In this document: one piece after another, positions 34,258 through 43,089 of the stretch
Numbering within the stretch: the stretch's first letter is position 1
Layout of the letters: every line of letters begins with the position of its first letter
Assembly (NCBI RefSeq): GCF_014651075.1
Contig: NZ_BMWE01000019.1
Coordinates: 62,001 to 126,000, forward strand
From: Streptomyces djakartensis
Lineage (GTDB): Bacteria > Actinomycetota > Actinomycetes > Streptomycetales > Streptomycetaceae
Direction of reading: 5' to 3'
DNA length: 64,000 nt
Translations under genes and position numbers: made by a program
The notes under the pieces: generated by a model
What the model was told of the DNA's origin: nothing
The model's database searches: none
Seen by the model: the letters and a program-made list of their open reading frames with translations, nothing else

Positions 34258-34278
34258 TGATAGGAAACCTTCCTATCA
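34258..34278 (+). promoter_or_regulatory. Palindromic operator upstream of chitosanase gene (CsnR-box-like)
   Basis: TGATAGGAA-ACC-TTCCTATCA: a perfect 9-bp inverted repeat, 46 bases before the chitosanase start. It matches, from memory, the AGGAAA/TTTCCT-type palindromes described upstream of streptomycete chitosanase genes and bound by CsnR. Confidence 0.75.
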
Positions 34279-34324
34279 GTTCTGCACGGACAGCTCTTCC
34301 ACCCCCACCCTGCTTGGAGGATCC

Positions 34325-35146
34325 GTGGGAAACCCCTCGAGCCCAGCGGCTCGGCGCACCGTCCTGGCGTTGTTCGGTGCCGCCCTGGCCGCCACCCCGT
34401 TCCTGAGGCCGCCGCAGGCCACGGCCACCGTTCGGGCCGTGGGGCTCGACGACCCGGCGAAGAAGGAGATCGCCATGCGGCTCGTTTCGAGCGCGGAGAA
34501 CTCCTCGCTCGACTGGAAGGCGCAGTACCCGTACATCGAGGACATCGGCGACGGCCGCGGCTACACCGCCGGCATCATCGGGTTCTGCTCCGGGACCGGC
34601 GACATGCTCGACCTCGTCGAGCTCTACACCGACCGCAAGCCCGGGAACGTCCTCGCCGAGTACCTGCCGGCGCTGCGCCGGGTCGACGGTTCCGACTCGC
34701 ACGACGGGCTCGACCCCGGCTACCCCGGCGACTGGCGCAGGGCGGCGCGTGACGCCGGGTTCCGGCAGGCGCAGGACGACGAACGCGACCGGGTGTACTT
34801 CGATCCGGCGGTCCGGCAGGGGAAGGCCGACGGGCTGCGGGCGCTGGGGCAGTTCGCGTACTACGACGCCATCGTCATGCACGGCGACGGCAGCGACCCC
34901 TTGAGCTTCCGCAGCATCCGCAAGCGAGCGCTGCGCACGGCCAAGGCGCCGTCGCGGGGCGGTGACGAGGTGAGTTACCTGAACGCCTTCCTCGACGCGC
35001 GCGTGTGGGCCATGCGGCAGGAGGAGGCCCACCGGGACACGAGCAGGGTCGACACGGCGCAGCGCGTCTTCCTGCGCGAGCGCAACCTCGACCTCGATCC
35101 GCCGCTGGTCTGGAAGGTCTACGGCGACAGCTACCGCATCGACTGA
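34325..35146 (+). CDS. csn: Secreted GH46 chitosanase
   Basis: A 273-residue exported endo-chitosanase that cuts chitosan between glucosamine units. The signal peptide is twin-arginine-like (ARRTVLALFGAA) and cleavage is likely near residue 36. The catalytic Glu (E58, in SSAENSS) and Asp (D76, in EDIGDGRGY) have the same 18-residue spacing as E22/D40 of the Streptomyces N174 enzyme. Other GH46 marks are YTAGIIGFCSGTGD and FGQFAYYDAIVMHGDG-type sequence. GTG start with GGAGG upstream. The operator at 34258-34278 suggests induction by chito-oligosaccharides. Confidence 0.93.
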   Translation: MGNPSSPAARRTVLALFGAALAATPFLRPPQATATVRAVGLDDPAKKEIAMRLVSSAENSSLDWKAQYPYIEDIGDGRGYTAGIIGFCSGTGDMLDLVELYTDRKPGNVLAEYLPALRRVDGSDSHDGLDPGYPGDWRRAARDAGFRQAQDDERDRVYFDPAVRQGKADGLRALGQFAYYDAIVMHGDGSDPLSFRSIRKRALRTAKAPSRGGDEVSYLNAFLDARVWAMRQEEAHRDTSRVDTAQRVFLRERNLDLDPPLVWKVYGDSYRID

Positions 35147-35375
35147 CCGCCGCTCCACGCGGCCTTCTGCGAGCGGCGGGCGGCGCGTCAGCAGATCTGG
35201 GCGTGGCCCCCGGGCGGTGAGCCGCACGGTCGGCCACGCCCTGCCGGCTGACCGCCTTTCGGGGGAACGGCCCGGCCCGGAGGCGTGACGACGCCGTTTC
35301 CGGCAGGCCGGAGTGATCCCGCACGCATCTAATGGACGGCACCGAACGTCTCGGCCGGCACAGGAGGCCACGTCG

Positions 35376-37613
35376 ATGCCGCACACCCGCACCGGTGAGA
35401 AGGGCAAGGACCCCGCGCGTGCGGGCGTGCTGCGGCGGCTGGGCGAGTGGTGTGCGCACCACTTCCTGATCGTCATCATCGCCTGGCTGGTGGCGCTGGT
35501 GGCTCTGCAGGTCGTCAGCCGTGAATTCGGGGGGACGTACTCCGACAACTTCAGCCTGCCCCAGTCGCAGGCCCAGAAAGGCCTGGACGTACTCAAGGAG
35601 CACGACCCCCAGGCCGGCGGATACAGCAGCCAGATCGTGCTGCACGACGACCAGCAGCCCCTGACCGGGCTGAGCTCCCAGATGTCCACCACGGTCGCCG
35701 ACCTCGAGAAACTCCCGCACGTCCTGTCCGCCCAGAACCCGCTGTCCGCCCCGAGCTCGCCGAGTGGCCAGGCCCAGCAGAACGTGGGGCCGCTGTCGGA
35801 CGACAAGAAGACGGCCTACATCACCGTCCGTTTCGACGTGCAGCCCTCGACACTCGGCGACGACTACCTCCACGGGGTCGACACGGCCGTGCAGCCGCTG
35901 CGGTCGGCCGGCGCGCAGGTCGAATACGGCGGCCCGCTCGGCGAACTGGCCCGGCCGGCCGCCGACGACCGGGTGAGCGAGCTGATCGGTTTCGGTGTGG
36001 CCGTCATCGTGCTGCTGATCGGGTTCGGCAGCGTGATCGCGGCGGTCGTACCGCTGCTGAGCGCGCTGATCAGCGTTGTCGGTGGTCTCGCCATCCTCGG
36101 GCTGCTGGCGGCGGCCTTCACCTTCGCGACGGTCTCACCGACCCTGGCCACGATGATCGGCCTGGGTGTCGGGATCGACTACGCGCTGTTCATGATCACC
36201 CGGCATCGGCAGAACCTCATCGACGGCGCGGACCCGGTGCGGGCGGCCGGGCAGGCCGCGAGCTCCAGCGGCCATGCCGTGCTCGTCTCCGGCTGCACGG
36301 TGATCATCGCTCTTGCGGGCCTGTCCGCGTCCGGCGTCTCCTTCATCTCCCTGCTCGGTCTCGCGGCCGCGGTCACCGTCGTCTCGGCGGTCGCCGGCGC
36401 CCTCACCCTGGTGCCGGCCCTGCTCGGCCTCATCGGCCGGCACATCGACCGCTACCACGTGCGCCGTCCCGTCGCGGAGACCGAGGCCGAGGGGGGTGAG
36501 ACGTCGCAGGGCACCTGGCACCGGTACGCCCAGCGAGTGGAGCGCAGGCCGCTGTGGTTCCTGTCGGGGGGTGTCGCCGTGGTCGTCATCCTCGCGATCC
36601 CGTTGTTCTCCATGCAGCTCGGCCACATCGGTGACGGCGCCGACCCGGCCTCCTTCACCGACCGGCGGGCGTACGACCTGATGAGCGACGCCTTCGGGCC
36701 GGGCTCGAACGGCCCCCTCACGGTCGTCATCGATCAGACGGACGTACCGCAGTCGCAGCGCTCGGCCCTGGCCTCGAAGGCCCAGCAGACGCTCGACAAG
36801 GCCGAGGGCGCCGCCGTCGTCACCCCCCTGACGCCCACGCAGGACGGCGACGTCCTGATCGGCACGGTCTACTCGGCCAAGTCCCCGCAGAACGCCGCGA
36901 CCACGGACCTGTCCAACCGTCTCGTCGACGACACGCTGCCGGACGCCGTCCAGGGCACGGACGCCAAGGGGTACGTCACCGGTACGACGGCGACCCAGGT
37001 CGACTTCCGTGACATCGTCGCCTCCCAGCTGCCCGTGATCATCGCCGTCGTGGTGGGCCTGGCGTTCCTGATCATCCTGGCGGTGTTCCGGGGGCTTCTC
37101 GTCGCCGTCAAGGCCGCCGTCCTGAACGTGCTGTCGATCGCCGCCTCGTACGGCGTGGTGGTCGCGGTCTTCCAGTGGGGATGGGGCGGTCCCGCTCTCG
37201 GCGTCCACGGCAAGGTGCCCATCGAGAGCTACGTGCCGATGATGATGTTCGCCATCGTCTTCGGTCTCAGCATGGACTACGAGATCTTCCTGCTGTCGCG
37301 CGTCCATGAGGCCTGGCTGCGCACCGGGGACGCCAAGGGGGCCGTCGCGCACGCGCTGGAGATCACTGCCCGGGTCATCACCTGTGCCGCGCTGATCATG
37401 GTGAGTGTGTTCGCGGCTTTCATCGTCAGCGACAACATCGTGGTGAAGATGCTCGGGCTGGGGCTGGCCGTCAGCGTACTCATCGACGCCACCGTCGTTC
37501 GGCTGCTCATGGTGCCGGCGGTGATGACGCTGCTGGGGCGGCACGCCTGGTGGACGCCGCGCTGGCTGGACCGGGTGCTGCCCCACATCGACGCCGAGGG
37601 GGGACGGACGTAG
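35376..37613 (+). CDS. MMPL-family RND transporter
   Basis: A 745-residue polytopic membrane protein with two repeats, each with one TM, a large extracytoplasmic domain and five TMs. Visible marks are [18 protein letters not shown] in repeat 1 and [19 protein letters not shown] in repeat 2, the Asp-Tyr proton-relay pairs of MMPL proteins. MMPL transporters export lipids or hydrophobic compounds using the proton gradient. AGGAGG precedes the ATG. It is monocistronic, convergent with the DUF1996 gene, and the substrate is unknown. Confidence 0.92.
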   Translation: MPHTRTGEKGKDPARAGVLRRLGEWCAHHFLIVIIAWLVALVALQVVSREFGGTYSDNFSLPQSQAQKGLDVLKEHDPQAGGYSSQIVLHDDQQPLTGLSSQMSTTVADLEKLPHVLSAQNPLSAPSSPSGQAQQNVGPLSDDKKTAYITVRFDVQPSTLGDDYLHGVDTAVQPLRSAGAQVEYGGPLGELARPAADDRVSELIGFGVAVIVLLIGFGSVIAAVVPLLSALISVVGGLAILGLLAAAFTFATVSPTLATMIGLGVGIDYALFMITRHRQNLIDGADPVRAAGQAASSSGHAVLVSGCTVIIALAGLSASGVSFISLLGLAAAVTVVSAVAGALTLVPALLGLIGRHIDRYHVRRPVAETEAEGGETSQGTWHRYAQRVERRPLWFLSGGVAVVVILAIPLFSMQLGHIGDGADPASFTDRRAYDLMSDAFGPGSNGPLTVVIDQTDVPQSQRSALASKAQQTLDKAEGAAVVTPLTPTQDGDVLIGTVYSAKSPQNAATTDLSNRLVDDTLPDAVQGTDAKGYVTGTTATQVDFRDIVASQLPVIIAVVVGLAFLIILAVFRGLLVAVKAAVLNVLSIAASYGVVVAVFQWGWGGPALGVHGKVPIESYVPMMMFAIVFGLSMDYEIFLLSRVHEAWLRTGDAKGAVAHALEITARVITCAALIMVSVFAAFIVSDNIVVKMLGLGLAVSVLIDATVVRLLMVPAVMTLLGRHAWWTPRWLDRVLPHIDAEGGRT

Positions 37614-37653
37614 CCCGGGGGCGGTTGCCGGCGCACCGGGTGGGAGCCGGAAC

Positions 37654-37683
37654 GGCGGCAGGGCCCGTGGGGGTCCTGCCGCC
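37654..37683. terminator. Hairpin between convergent genes
   Basis: 13-bp stem (one G-U pair) with loop GTGG, between the MMPL gene and the DUF1996 gene. Confidence 0.7.
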
Positions 37684-37706
37684 CCCGGGGCGAGGGTGAT
37701 GTGGTG

Positions 37707-39815
37707 TCAGCCGCGCCGGACGCGGCGAAGGACCGCGAAGCCCGCCAGTACCAGGACGGCGCCGGCCGCGGCCGGCCAGAGCTGGGCTCCGGTGTCGGCC
37801 AGGCCGCCGCTGCCGACCGCCTGGGGCTCGGTCCGGGGCGGGGCCGAGGGGGCCGGGGCGGAGCTGGTCGCCGTGCCGACTGCCTGCGACTGGCCGAGAC
37901 CGTCCGTGTCCTCGCCGGTCTCGTCCTTCGAGCCGCCCTCGTCACCCGGGGCCCCGGTCCCCGCCTCGGCCGTAACCGTCGCCAGCACGTCGGGGGCGTC
38001 GGTGCCGGGGGCCTCACCGTCCGGGTCCGGTTCGGGGGCCGGCTCGTTCGTGGCCGGCGGCCGGGCGGCCTCGCCCTTCCCGTCGTCGGAACCCTTCCCG
38101 TCTTCGGAGTCCTCCCCGTCACCGGGCTCGCCGCCGGCGTTTCCGCCCTGCTGGGCGTCCGGCGTGCGCGTGGGCTGCTCCTGCGGCTCCTCAGGGGCCT
38201 TCGTCGGCGTCTCCTGGGGGGCTTGGGGAGTGCTGGTGGGCTCCTGTGGCTCCTCCCCCGCGCCCGGCTCCTCGCCGGGCTCGGCTTCCGCGCCCGCTCC
38301 GCACGTCCGGCCCTCGTTGATGCAGTCGACCATCTCCCGCATCAGATCATCGTCGAAGACGTTGATGAAGTCGCCGTGGTCCGTGACCGGCTTGTGCAGC
38401 TGCTCCGGGAAGGAGTCCACCGCGAACAGCGGTGTCGTGCGGCCGCCGTCCTCAAGGCTCGGCGCGTCGACGTCGTAGACGATGCGCTGGACCAGCTGCG
38501 GAACGGGCCGGAAGCCGGACGGGCAGCCGCCGGCGGCGTCCGCGAACGCCATGTGCGTACGGTGGTTGGCGCTGTCGGTGTTGCGGCCGTCCCAGCAGCT
38601 CTGGAACTCGAAGGTGCGCACGACGTCGCTGCCCGGCGGGCACAGCGGGTACTTGTCCTTCAGCCGCCGGTCCTCGAAGCCCGTGCAGCTCCACGAGGCG
38701 TTGGCGTTGGCCGGGCCGTTGAGGAACGACTTGGCGTCGCCGGTGATGATGCGCAGCAGTCGCGGCATGGCGGTGACCTTGCCGCGCGGGTTCCCCTGGA
38801 AGGTCAGCGTGACCTGCTTGGGGGTGACGATCTCGCCGGCGTTGCCCTCGATGCCGCCGCCGGGCGAGTTGGCGTCCTGCTCCTGCGCACCGTTCTGCAG
38901 CCGCAGGACGGGCCAGTAGTAGGAGGACTTGTCGCCCTGGTCGGCGCAGCTGGTCTCGGCGTTCGCGAGGTCCTGGTCGGCGGCGAAGGCGTTGTTGGCC
39001 TGGTTGCCGATGTAGTCGTGGAAGTGGTGGGCGCCGTTGGTGACGCCCGGGGCGGCGATGATGTTGTCGGAGTTGAACAGGCCGTTGTCGTTGACGCCGC
39101 AGTCGGTGGCGAAGGAGCCGCGGGAGGCGTCCGCCGTCTGACGCGGGCGGGTGGCGTCCGGCTGGACGCTGGTGACGGGCGCGAAGTCGGCGGCGACCGG
39201 CCCGTTGCCCGCCTGGCCGCCGTTTCCGCTCTGGCCCTGGCCGCCCTCCTGGTCCTGGCCGCCGCCGTCCTGCTCCTGGCCGGGCTGCTCGCCGGCGGCG
39301 CCGTCCTGGCCTTCACCCTGCGCGGGAGCCTGGCTGCCGGAGTCCCGGACGGTGCAGGCGGCGAGGGCGCCGAGCCCCTCGGGGCGGTCCCCCACGCGCT
39401 CGATGGCGAGGGCGATGCGCTCGAGGGTCGCGGCCCGCTTCTCCTTCAGCGGGTTCATGATGGCGTCGTCGGCGAAACCCGCGTCCTGCCGCACCTGTTG
39501 GGCCGACTCGCTCAGCCGCTGGTAGGCGTTGGCCGTCTGCTCGTCCAGGAGAGCGAGTTCCTTGTCGACCTCCGGCCTCGCTGGGCCGGGAACCGAGGTC
39601 AGCTCGGTGCCGACGTCCGGACAGTCGATCGTGGCGCCCGCGGTCCGGACCCCCGTACCGGACCGCGTCTGGGCGGAGTCACCGCCCGAACCGCCGTCGG
39701 TGGCGGAGGCGTAGACGTTCGCCGCCATCAGGCCGCCCCCGCCCAGTATCAGCGCGCATGCGGCGAAGGTCGCGCGTCGTGGGCCTGCGGGGCGTCTTCG
39801 CGTCTTGCGTCCCAA
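37707..39815 (-). CDS. Cell-wall anchored DUF1996 protein with LAxTG sorting signal
   Basis: A 702-residue secreted protein. It has a signal peptide or N-terminal anchor (ATFAACALILGGGGLMAANVYA), a helical region (about 80-150), a Gly/Gln-rich spacer, and a DUF1996 domain (about 220-520) with VNDNGLFNSDNIIAAPGVTNGAHHFHDYIGN and NHRTHMAF. A long P/E/T linker follows, then the sorting signal LADTG, a hydrophobic segment and the basic tail RRVRRG. LAxTG is the sortase E recognition pentapeptide in Streptomyces, so the protein should be linked to peptidoglycan. The start is TTG, supported by AGGAGAG 6 bases upstream. The molecular function of DUF1996 is not established. Confidence 0.88.
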   Translation of the reverse strand: MGRKTRRRPAGPRRATFAACALILGGGGLMAANVYASATDGGSGGDSAQTRSGTGVRTAGATIDCPDVGTELTSVPGPARPEVDKELALLDEQTANAYQRLSESAQQVRQDAGFADDAIMNPLKEKRAATLERIALAIERVGDRPEGLGALAACTVRDSGSQAPAQGEGQDGAAGEQPGQEQDGGGQDQEGGQGQSGNGGQAGNGPVAADFAPVTSVQPDATRPRQTADASRGSFATDCGVNDNGLFNSDNIIAAPGVTNGAHHFHDYIGNQANNAFAADQDLANAETSCADQGDKSSYYWPVLRLQNGAQEQDANSPGGGIEGNAGEIVTPKQVTLTFQGNPRGKVTAMPRLLRIITGDAKSFLNGPANANASWSCTGFEDRRLKDKYPLCPPGSDVVRTFEFQSCWDGRNTDSANHRTHMAFADAAGGCPSGFRPVPQLVQRIVYDVDAPSLEDGGRTTPLFAVDSFPEQLHKPVTDHGDFINVFDDDLMREMVDCINEGRTCGAGAEAEPGEEPGAGEEPQEPTSTPQAPQETPTKAPEEPQEQPTRTPDAQQGGNAGGEPGDGEDSEDGKGSDDGKGEAARPPATNEPAPEPDPDGEAPGTDAPDVLATVTAEAGTGAPGDEGGSKDETGEDTDGLGQSQAVGTATSSAPAPSAPPRTEPQAVGSGGLADTGAQLWPAAAGAVLVLAGFAVLRRVRRG

Positions 39816-39980
39816 GGGTGCTCTCCTGCGCTTGGTGGCGTACCGGGCATGAAAATCCCCCGTCCCATACGTGCGGGAGGACCGGCGCGTTCAAGCGTCC
39901 CCGGAATTCTTCGGAAACTCTCAGGAAGCACCCGGCACGCGAACCCCGCCGGACGCGATCGCCCGGCGGGAAAGCGCAGG

Positions 39981-40667
39981 TCAGCGGAAGTTCACGTCAC
40001 TGCACAGGAAGTAGGTCTGGTCCATGTGCGAGGCCTGCCAGATCGTGTAGACGATGTGCCGGCCGCTCAGCCCCGAAGTGCTGACGGGGATCTGGTAGTT
40101 CTGGCTGGGCGCGTACCTGCCGGTGCGCGTCACGAGCCGCAGGTCGTTCCAGGTCAGCGGCTGGGTGGCGGGATTGAAGCCCTGCCGGGTGACGTAGACG
40201 AGGAAGTAGTCGGCGCCGTGGCTGGCCTGGTCGTACAGCTTCACGGTGAAGTTGCCGCCGCTGATGTCCGTGGTCTTCCACGCCCCGACCGCGTCCAGGG
40301 AGTTGTACCGGCCACCCTCGGTGCGTCCGCCGCTGCACAGCTGACCGTCGGGGACCACGGCCTGGAAGTTGCCGCCGGAGCCGTTGCGGTAGAGGCCGTT
40401 CCAGTTCCACATGGCGTTGGCGTCGGCCCGCCACGCCTGCCAGCACATGGGGTCCTGCTGAGCCATCGCGGGGTTCAGGTGGTCGCTGCCCCAGCGCTGC
40501 CAGCAGCCGTAGTTGCGGGAGGCCGGGTCGACGACGGAGCCGTGTGCGACAGCAGTGCCGCTCCACGGGATCAGGCTCAGCAGGGCGGCGACCAGCACGG
40601 TCAGGGCGAGCGTGAGACGCGACCGCGACCTGAGGCCGCGGCTAAGAACATGACCATGACAATTCAT
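39981..40667 (-). CDS. AA10 lytic polysaccharide monooxygenase
   Basis: A 228-residue secreted copper enzyme that oxidatively cleaves chitin or cellulose. The signal peptide ends at VAHGS, making H42 the mature N-terminal histidine of the copper histidine brace; the second brace histidine is probably H149 (QASHGADYFLVYV). Other AA10 features are SRNYGCW, PMCWQAW, NWNGLYRNGSGGN and the closing WQASHMDQTYFLCSDVNF. It has no carbohydrate-binding module. AGAGGTAGATC precedes the ATG. A CebR-like box 62 bases upstream implies induction by cello-oligosaccharides and suggests cellulose as the relevant substrate. Confidence 0.93.
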   Translation of the reverse strand: MNCHGHVLSRGLRSRSRLTLALTVLVAALLSLIPWSGTAVAHGSVVDPASRNYGCWQRWGSDHLNPAMAQQDPMCWQAWRADANAMWNWNGLYRNGSGGNFQAVVPDGQLCSGGRTEGGRYNSLDAVGAWKTTDISGGNFTVKLYDQASHGADYFLVYVTRQGFNPATQPLTWNDLRLVTRTGRYAPSQNYQIPVSTSGLSGRHIVYTIWQASHMDQTYFLCSDVNFR

Positions 40668-40728
40668 GATCTACCTCTTTCGGGTGTGGGGGTTGCCGGA
40701 GCTCTTCCGTGGGGAGTGCGAGAGCGCG

Positions 40729-40742
40729 TGGGAGCGCTCCCG
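40729..40742. promoter_or_regulatory. CebR-type operator
   Basis: TGGGAGCGCTCCCG matches 13 of 14 positions of the known CebR box TGGGAGCGCTCCCA. It lies 62 bases upstream of the LPMO start in the divergent gap with the YihY gene (40668-40936). CebR is a LacI-family repressor released by cellobiose/cellotriose. Confidence 0.8.
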
Positions 40743-40936
40743 CAGTGCACAGGCTGCGCCTGAAGAGGCGGGTCGGCAATGTGCGATTGCGCCAGTTCCG
40801 CTTCTCCTGGCGCAATCGATGCGGCAGCCTCGGGCCGTGCCCGGCCCGGGGGCTTCCCCCGCTCCTCGTCGAGAGAAGGCCCAGGTCGGCGCTACGAACC
40901 TGGCTTAAGGGCACCGGCGGGGGTTACCCGGTTCCC

Positions 40937-41995
40937 ATGGTGAAGCTGCATATTCCTGGACGAAAAGAACACCAAGCGACAGAGGCTCCGGGTTCGGAGC
41001 CCGCCGCGGCGGAGCCCGGGCCGACTCCCGAAGTGGAGCGGGCGGCGCCGGACACGCTGGGCGAGCTGCCGCGGAAGTCGTGGGGTGCGGTGCTGAAGGG
41101 GAGCCTGCGCGAGTTCAAGGACGACGAACTCACCGACCGGGCCGCCGCGCTGACGTACTACGGGGTGCTGGCGCTGTTCCCGGCACTGCTGGTGCTGGTG
41201 TCGCTGCTGGGCCTCACCGGCGAATCGGCCACGGACAAAGTGCTCGACAACCTCCGGCAGCTGACGCCCGGCTCGGCCCGCGACATCATCACCCGGGCCG
41301 TCGAGCAGTTGCAGGGCAACGCCGGCATCGGCTCCCTGATGGCCGTCGTCGGTCTCGTGCTTGCGGTGTGGTCGGCCTCCGGCTACGTGGCGGCGTTCAT
41401 CCGCTCCGCCAACGCCGTCTACGACATTCCCGAGGGCCGGCCGGTGTGGAAGCTGCTGCCGGTGCGGGTGGGTGTGACGGTCGTGCTGATGACGCTGGCG
41501 ACGATCAGCGCGCTGATCGTGGTCTTCACGGGCGGGCTGGCCCAGCAGGTCGGCACGGCGCTCGGGATCGGTGACACCGCGCTGACGGTGTGGTCGATCG
41601 CGAAATGGCCGGTCCTTGTCGTGCTGGTCACCATCATGATCGCGATCCTGTACTGGGCGACCCCGAACGCCAAGGTGAAGGGCTTCCGCTGGATCACGCC
41701 GGGCAGCGTGCTGGCCCTGTTGATCTGGCTGGTCGCGTCCGCGGGCTTCGCCGTCTACGTCGCCAACTTCGCCTCGTACAACAAGACCTACGGCACCATG
41801 GCCGGCGTCATCGTCTTCCTGGTGTGGCTGTGGATCACCAACCTCGCCATCCTGCTGGGCCTGGAGTTCGACGCGGAGACGGCACGGCAGCGGGCCATCG
41901 CCGGTGGGCATCCGCCCGAGGCCGAGCCGTACACCGAGCCCCGCGACACGCAGGCGTGGGACGAACAGGACCGGCGCCATATGGAGGACGGCTGA
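40937..41995 (+). CDS. YihY/virulence factor BrkB-family membrane protein
   Basis: A 352-residue integral membrane protein. An N-terminal cytosolic stretch (about 1-55) is followed by six membrane segments with the family pattern: DRAAALTYYGVLALFPALLVLVSLLG, SASGYVAAFIRSANAVYDIPEGRPVWKLLPVR, YWATPNAKVKGFRWITPGSVLALLIWL, NFASYNKTYGTMAGVIVFLVWLWITNLAILLGLEFDAE. The tail is acidic. Its function is not settled (it is not RNase BN). The ribosome site before the ATG is weak. Its stop lies 15 bases from that of the convergent flavodoxin gene. Confidence 0.88.
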   Translation: MVKLHIPGRKEHQATEAPGSEPAAAEPGPTPEVERAAPDTLGELPRKSWGAVLKGSLREFKDDELTDRAAALTYYGVLALFPALLVLVSLLGLTGESATDKVLDNLRQLTPGSARDIITRAVEQLQGNAGIGSLMAVVGLVLAVWSASGYVAAFIRSANAVYDIPEGRPVWKLLPVRVGVTVVLMTLATISALIVVFTGGLAQQVGTALGIGDTALTVWSIAKWPVLVVLVTIMIAILYWATPNAKVKGFRWITPGSVLALLIWLVASAGFAVYVANFASYNKTYGTMAGVIVFLVWLWITNLAILLGLEFDAETARQRAIAGGHPPEAEPYTEPRDTQAWDEQDRRHMEDG

Positions 41996-42010
41996 CCGCC
42001 CTCGCGGTTC

Positions 42011-42463
42011 TCACTCCATGAGTCCGGCGGCGACCGTCGCGCCCAGTTCCCAGCACCTCCCGACATCCCGCTTGTCCGGCTCGCCGGTCACCGTCACGGC
42101 CTCGGCGGTGCGGCGCCAGCCGAGACCCGTCGTGATCGCCTCGATGCCCCGCACCGCACCCGTGACGTCGTTCCCGCCGTGGACCCAGTAGCCGAAGGGC
42201 CGTCCGCGGGTCGCGTCCAGGCACGGGTAGTAGACCTGGTCGAAGAAGTGCTTGAGGGCACCCGACATGTATCCCAGGTTGGCGGGTGTGCCGAGGAGGT
42301 AGCCGTCGGCTGCGAGGACGTCGGAAGCGGTGGCGGACAGCGCGGGCACGCGTACGACCCGTACGTCCTCGATCGCGGGGTCGCTCGCACCCGAGAGGAC
42401 GGCTTCGAACATCGCCTGGCAGTTGGGTGAGGGAGTGTGATGAACGATCAGCAAGGTGGCCAC
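42011..42463 (-). CDS. Flavodoxin/NADPH-dependent FMN reductase-like protein
   Basis: A 150-residue flavodoxin-fold protein: LLIVHHTPSPNCQAMFEAVLSGA (FMN phosphate loop), VLAADGYLLGTPANLGYMSGALKHFFDQVYYPC and GYWVHGGNDVTGAVRGIEAITTGLGW (isoalloxazine loop), as in the WrbA/flavodoxin-like group. It is cytosolic and likely an electron carrier or quinone/flavin reductase. It is monocistronic. Confidence 0.85.
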   Translation of the reverse strand: MATLLIVHHTPSPNCQAMFEAVLSGASDPAIEDVRVVRVPALSATASDVLAADGYLLGTPANLGYMSGALKHFFDQVYYPCLDATRGRPFGYWVHGGNDVTGAVRGIEAITTGLGWRRTAEAVTVTGEPDKRDVGRCWELGATVAAGLME

Positions 42464-42558
42464 GTCGCCCGACCCTACAAGTCGCGAGGACCATGACTGA
42501 ACGGCGCGCGATCTGGTACCCGGCGGTTGCGTTCCGTACGAGAAGAGAGGTGACCGCC

Positions 42559-43008
42559 TTGTCCCAGGTAGAGGAATCCGTCGAAGTCCGCGTCCCGGTC
42601 CACACCGCGTACAACCAGTGGACGCAGTTCGAGTCGTTCCCCGAGTTCATGGACGGTGTCGAGCGCATCGAGCAGCGCACCGACACCCTGACGCACTGGG
42701 TGACGAAGGTCGGCGGCCAGCAGCGGGAGTTCGACGCGGAGATCACCGAGCAGATCCCCGATGAGCGGGTCGCCTGGACGACCGTGAGCGGCGAGGCCAG
42801 GCAGGCCGGTGTGGTGACCTTCCACCGCATCCAGGACGACACGACCAAGGTCATGCTCCAGATGGACTTCGACCCCAGTGGCGTGGCCGAGACGGTGGGC
42901 GACAAGCTCGGGTTCGTGAAGCGGCAGGTCTCCGGTGATCTGCAGCGGTTCAAGCGGTTCATGGAAGCCCGTGGGTCGGAGACGGGAGCCTGGCGCGGCG
43001 AGGTCTGA
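42559..43008 (+). CDS. SRPBCC protein, paralogue of 17686-18165 product
   Basis: A 149-residue START-like protein with VHTAYNQWTQFESFPEFMDGVERI, MDFDPSGVAE and RFMEARGSETGAWRG. It is strongly similar along its whole length to the 17686-18165 product. I chose the TTG at 42559 because AGAGAGG lies 8 bases upstream and the N-terminus then aligns with the paralogue; a GTG at 42550 is the alternative. The role is unknown, and a hydrophobic ligand is expected from the fold. Confidence 0.83.
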   Translation: MSQVEESVEVRVPVHTAYNQWTQFESFPEFMDGVERIEQRTDTLTHWVTKVGGQQREFDAEITEQIPDERVAWTTVSGEARQAGVVTFHRIQDDTTKVMLQMDFDPSGVAETVGDKLGFVKRQVSGDLQRFKRFMEARGSETGAWRGEV

Positions 43009-43021
43009 CCCGGCGGAAGCG

Positions 43022-43054
43022 GCGGCCGCCACCACGACTCGTGGTGGCGGCCGC
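43022..43054. terminator. Hairpin between convergent genes
   Basis: 14-bp perfect stem with loop GACTC, between the SRPBCC gene and the P-type ATPase gene. Confidence 0.75.
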
Positions 43055-43089
43055 TTCGTGTGGCTCGCCGGCCCGAAGGTGCGATGCCC

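Noticed and set aside
33340-34260. Continuous plus-strand frame that could pass as an intact ankyrin gene
   Set aside because: Its 5' part is cut off by the 150-bp insert, ankyrin homology jumps frames twice, and the tail runs antisense through a small real gene.
34079-35806. Upstream extension of the small minus-strand gene at 33896-34078 to over 600 codons
   Set aside because: It is antisense to the chitosanase and MMPL genes; the GTG at 34078 with its ribosome site gives a natural small protein.
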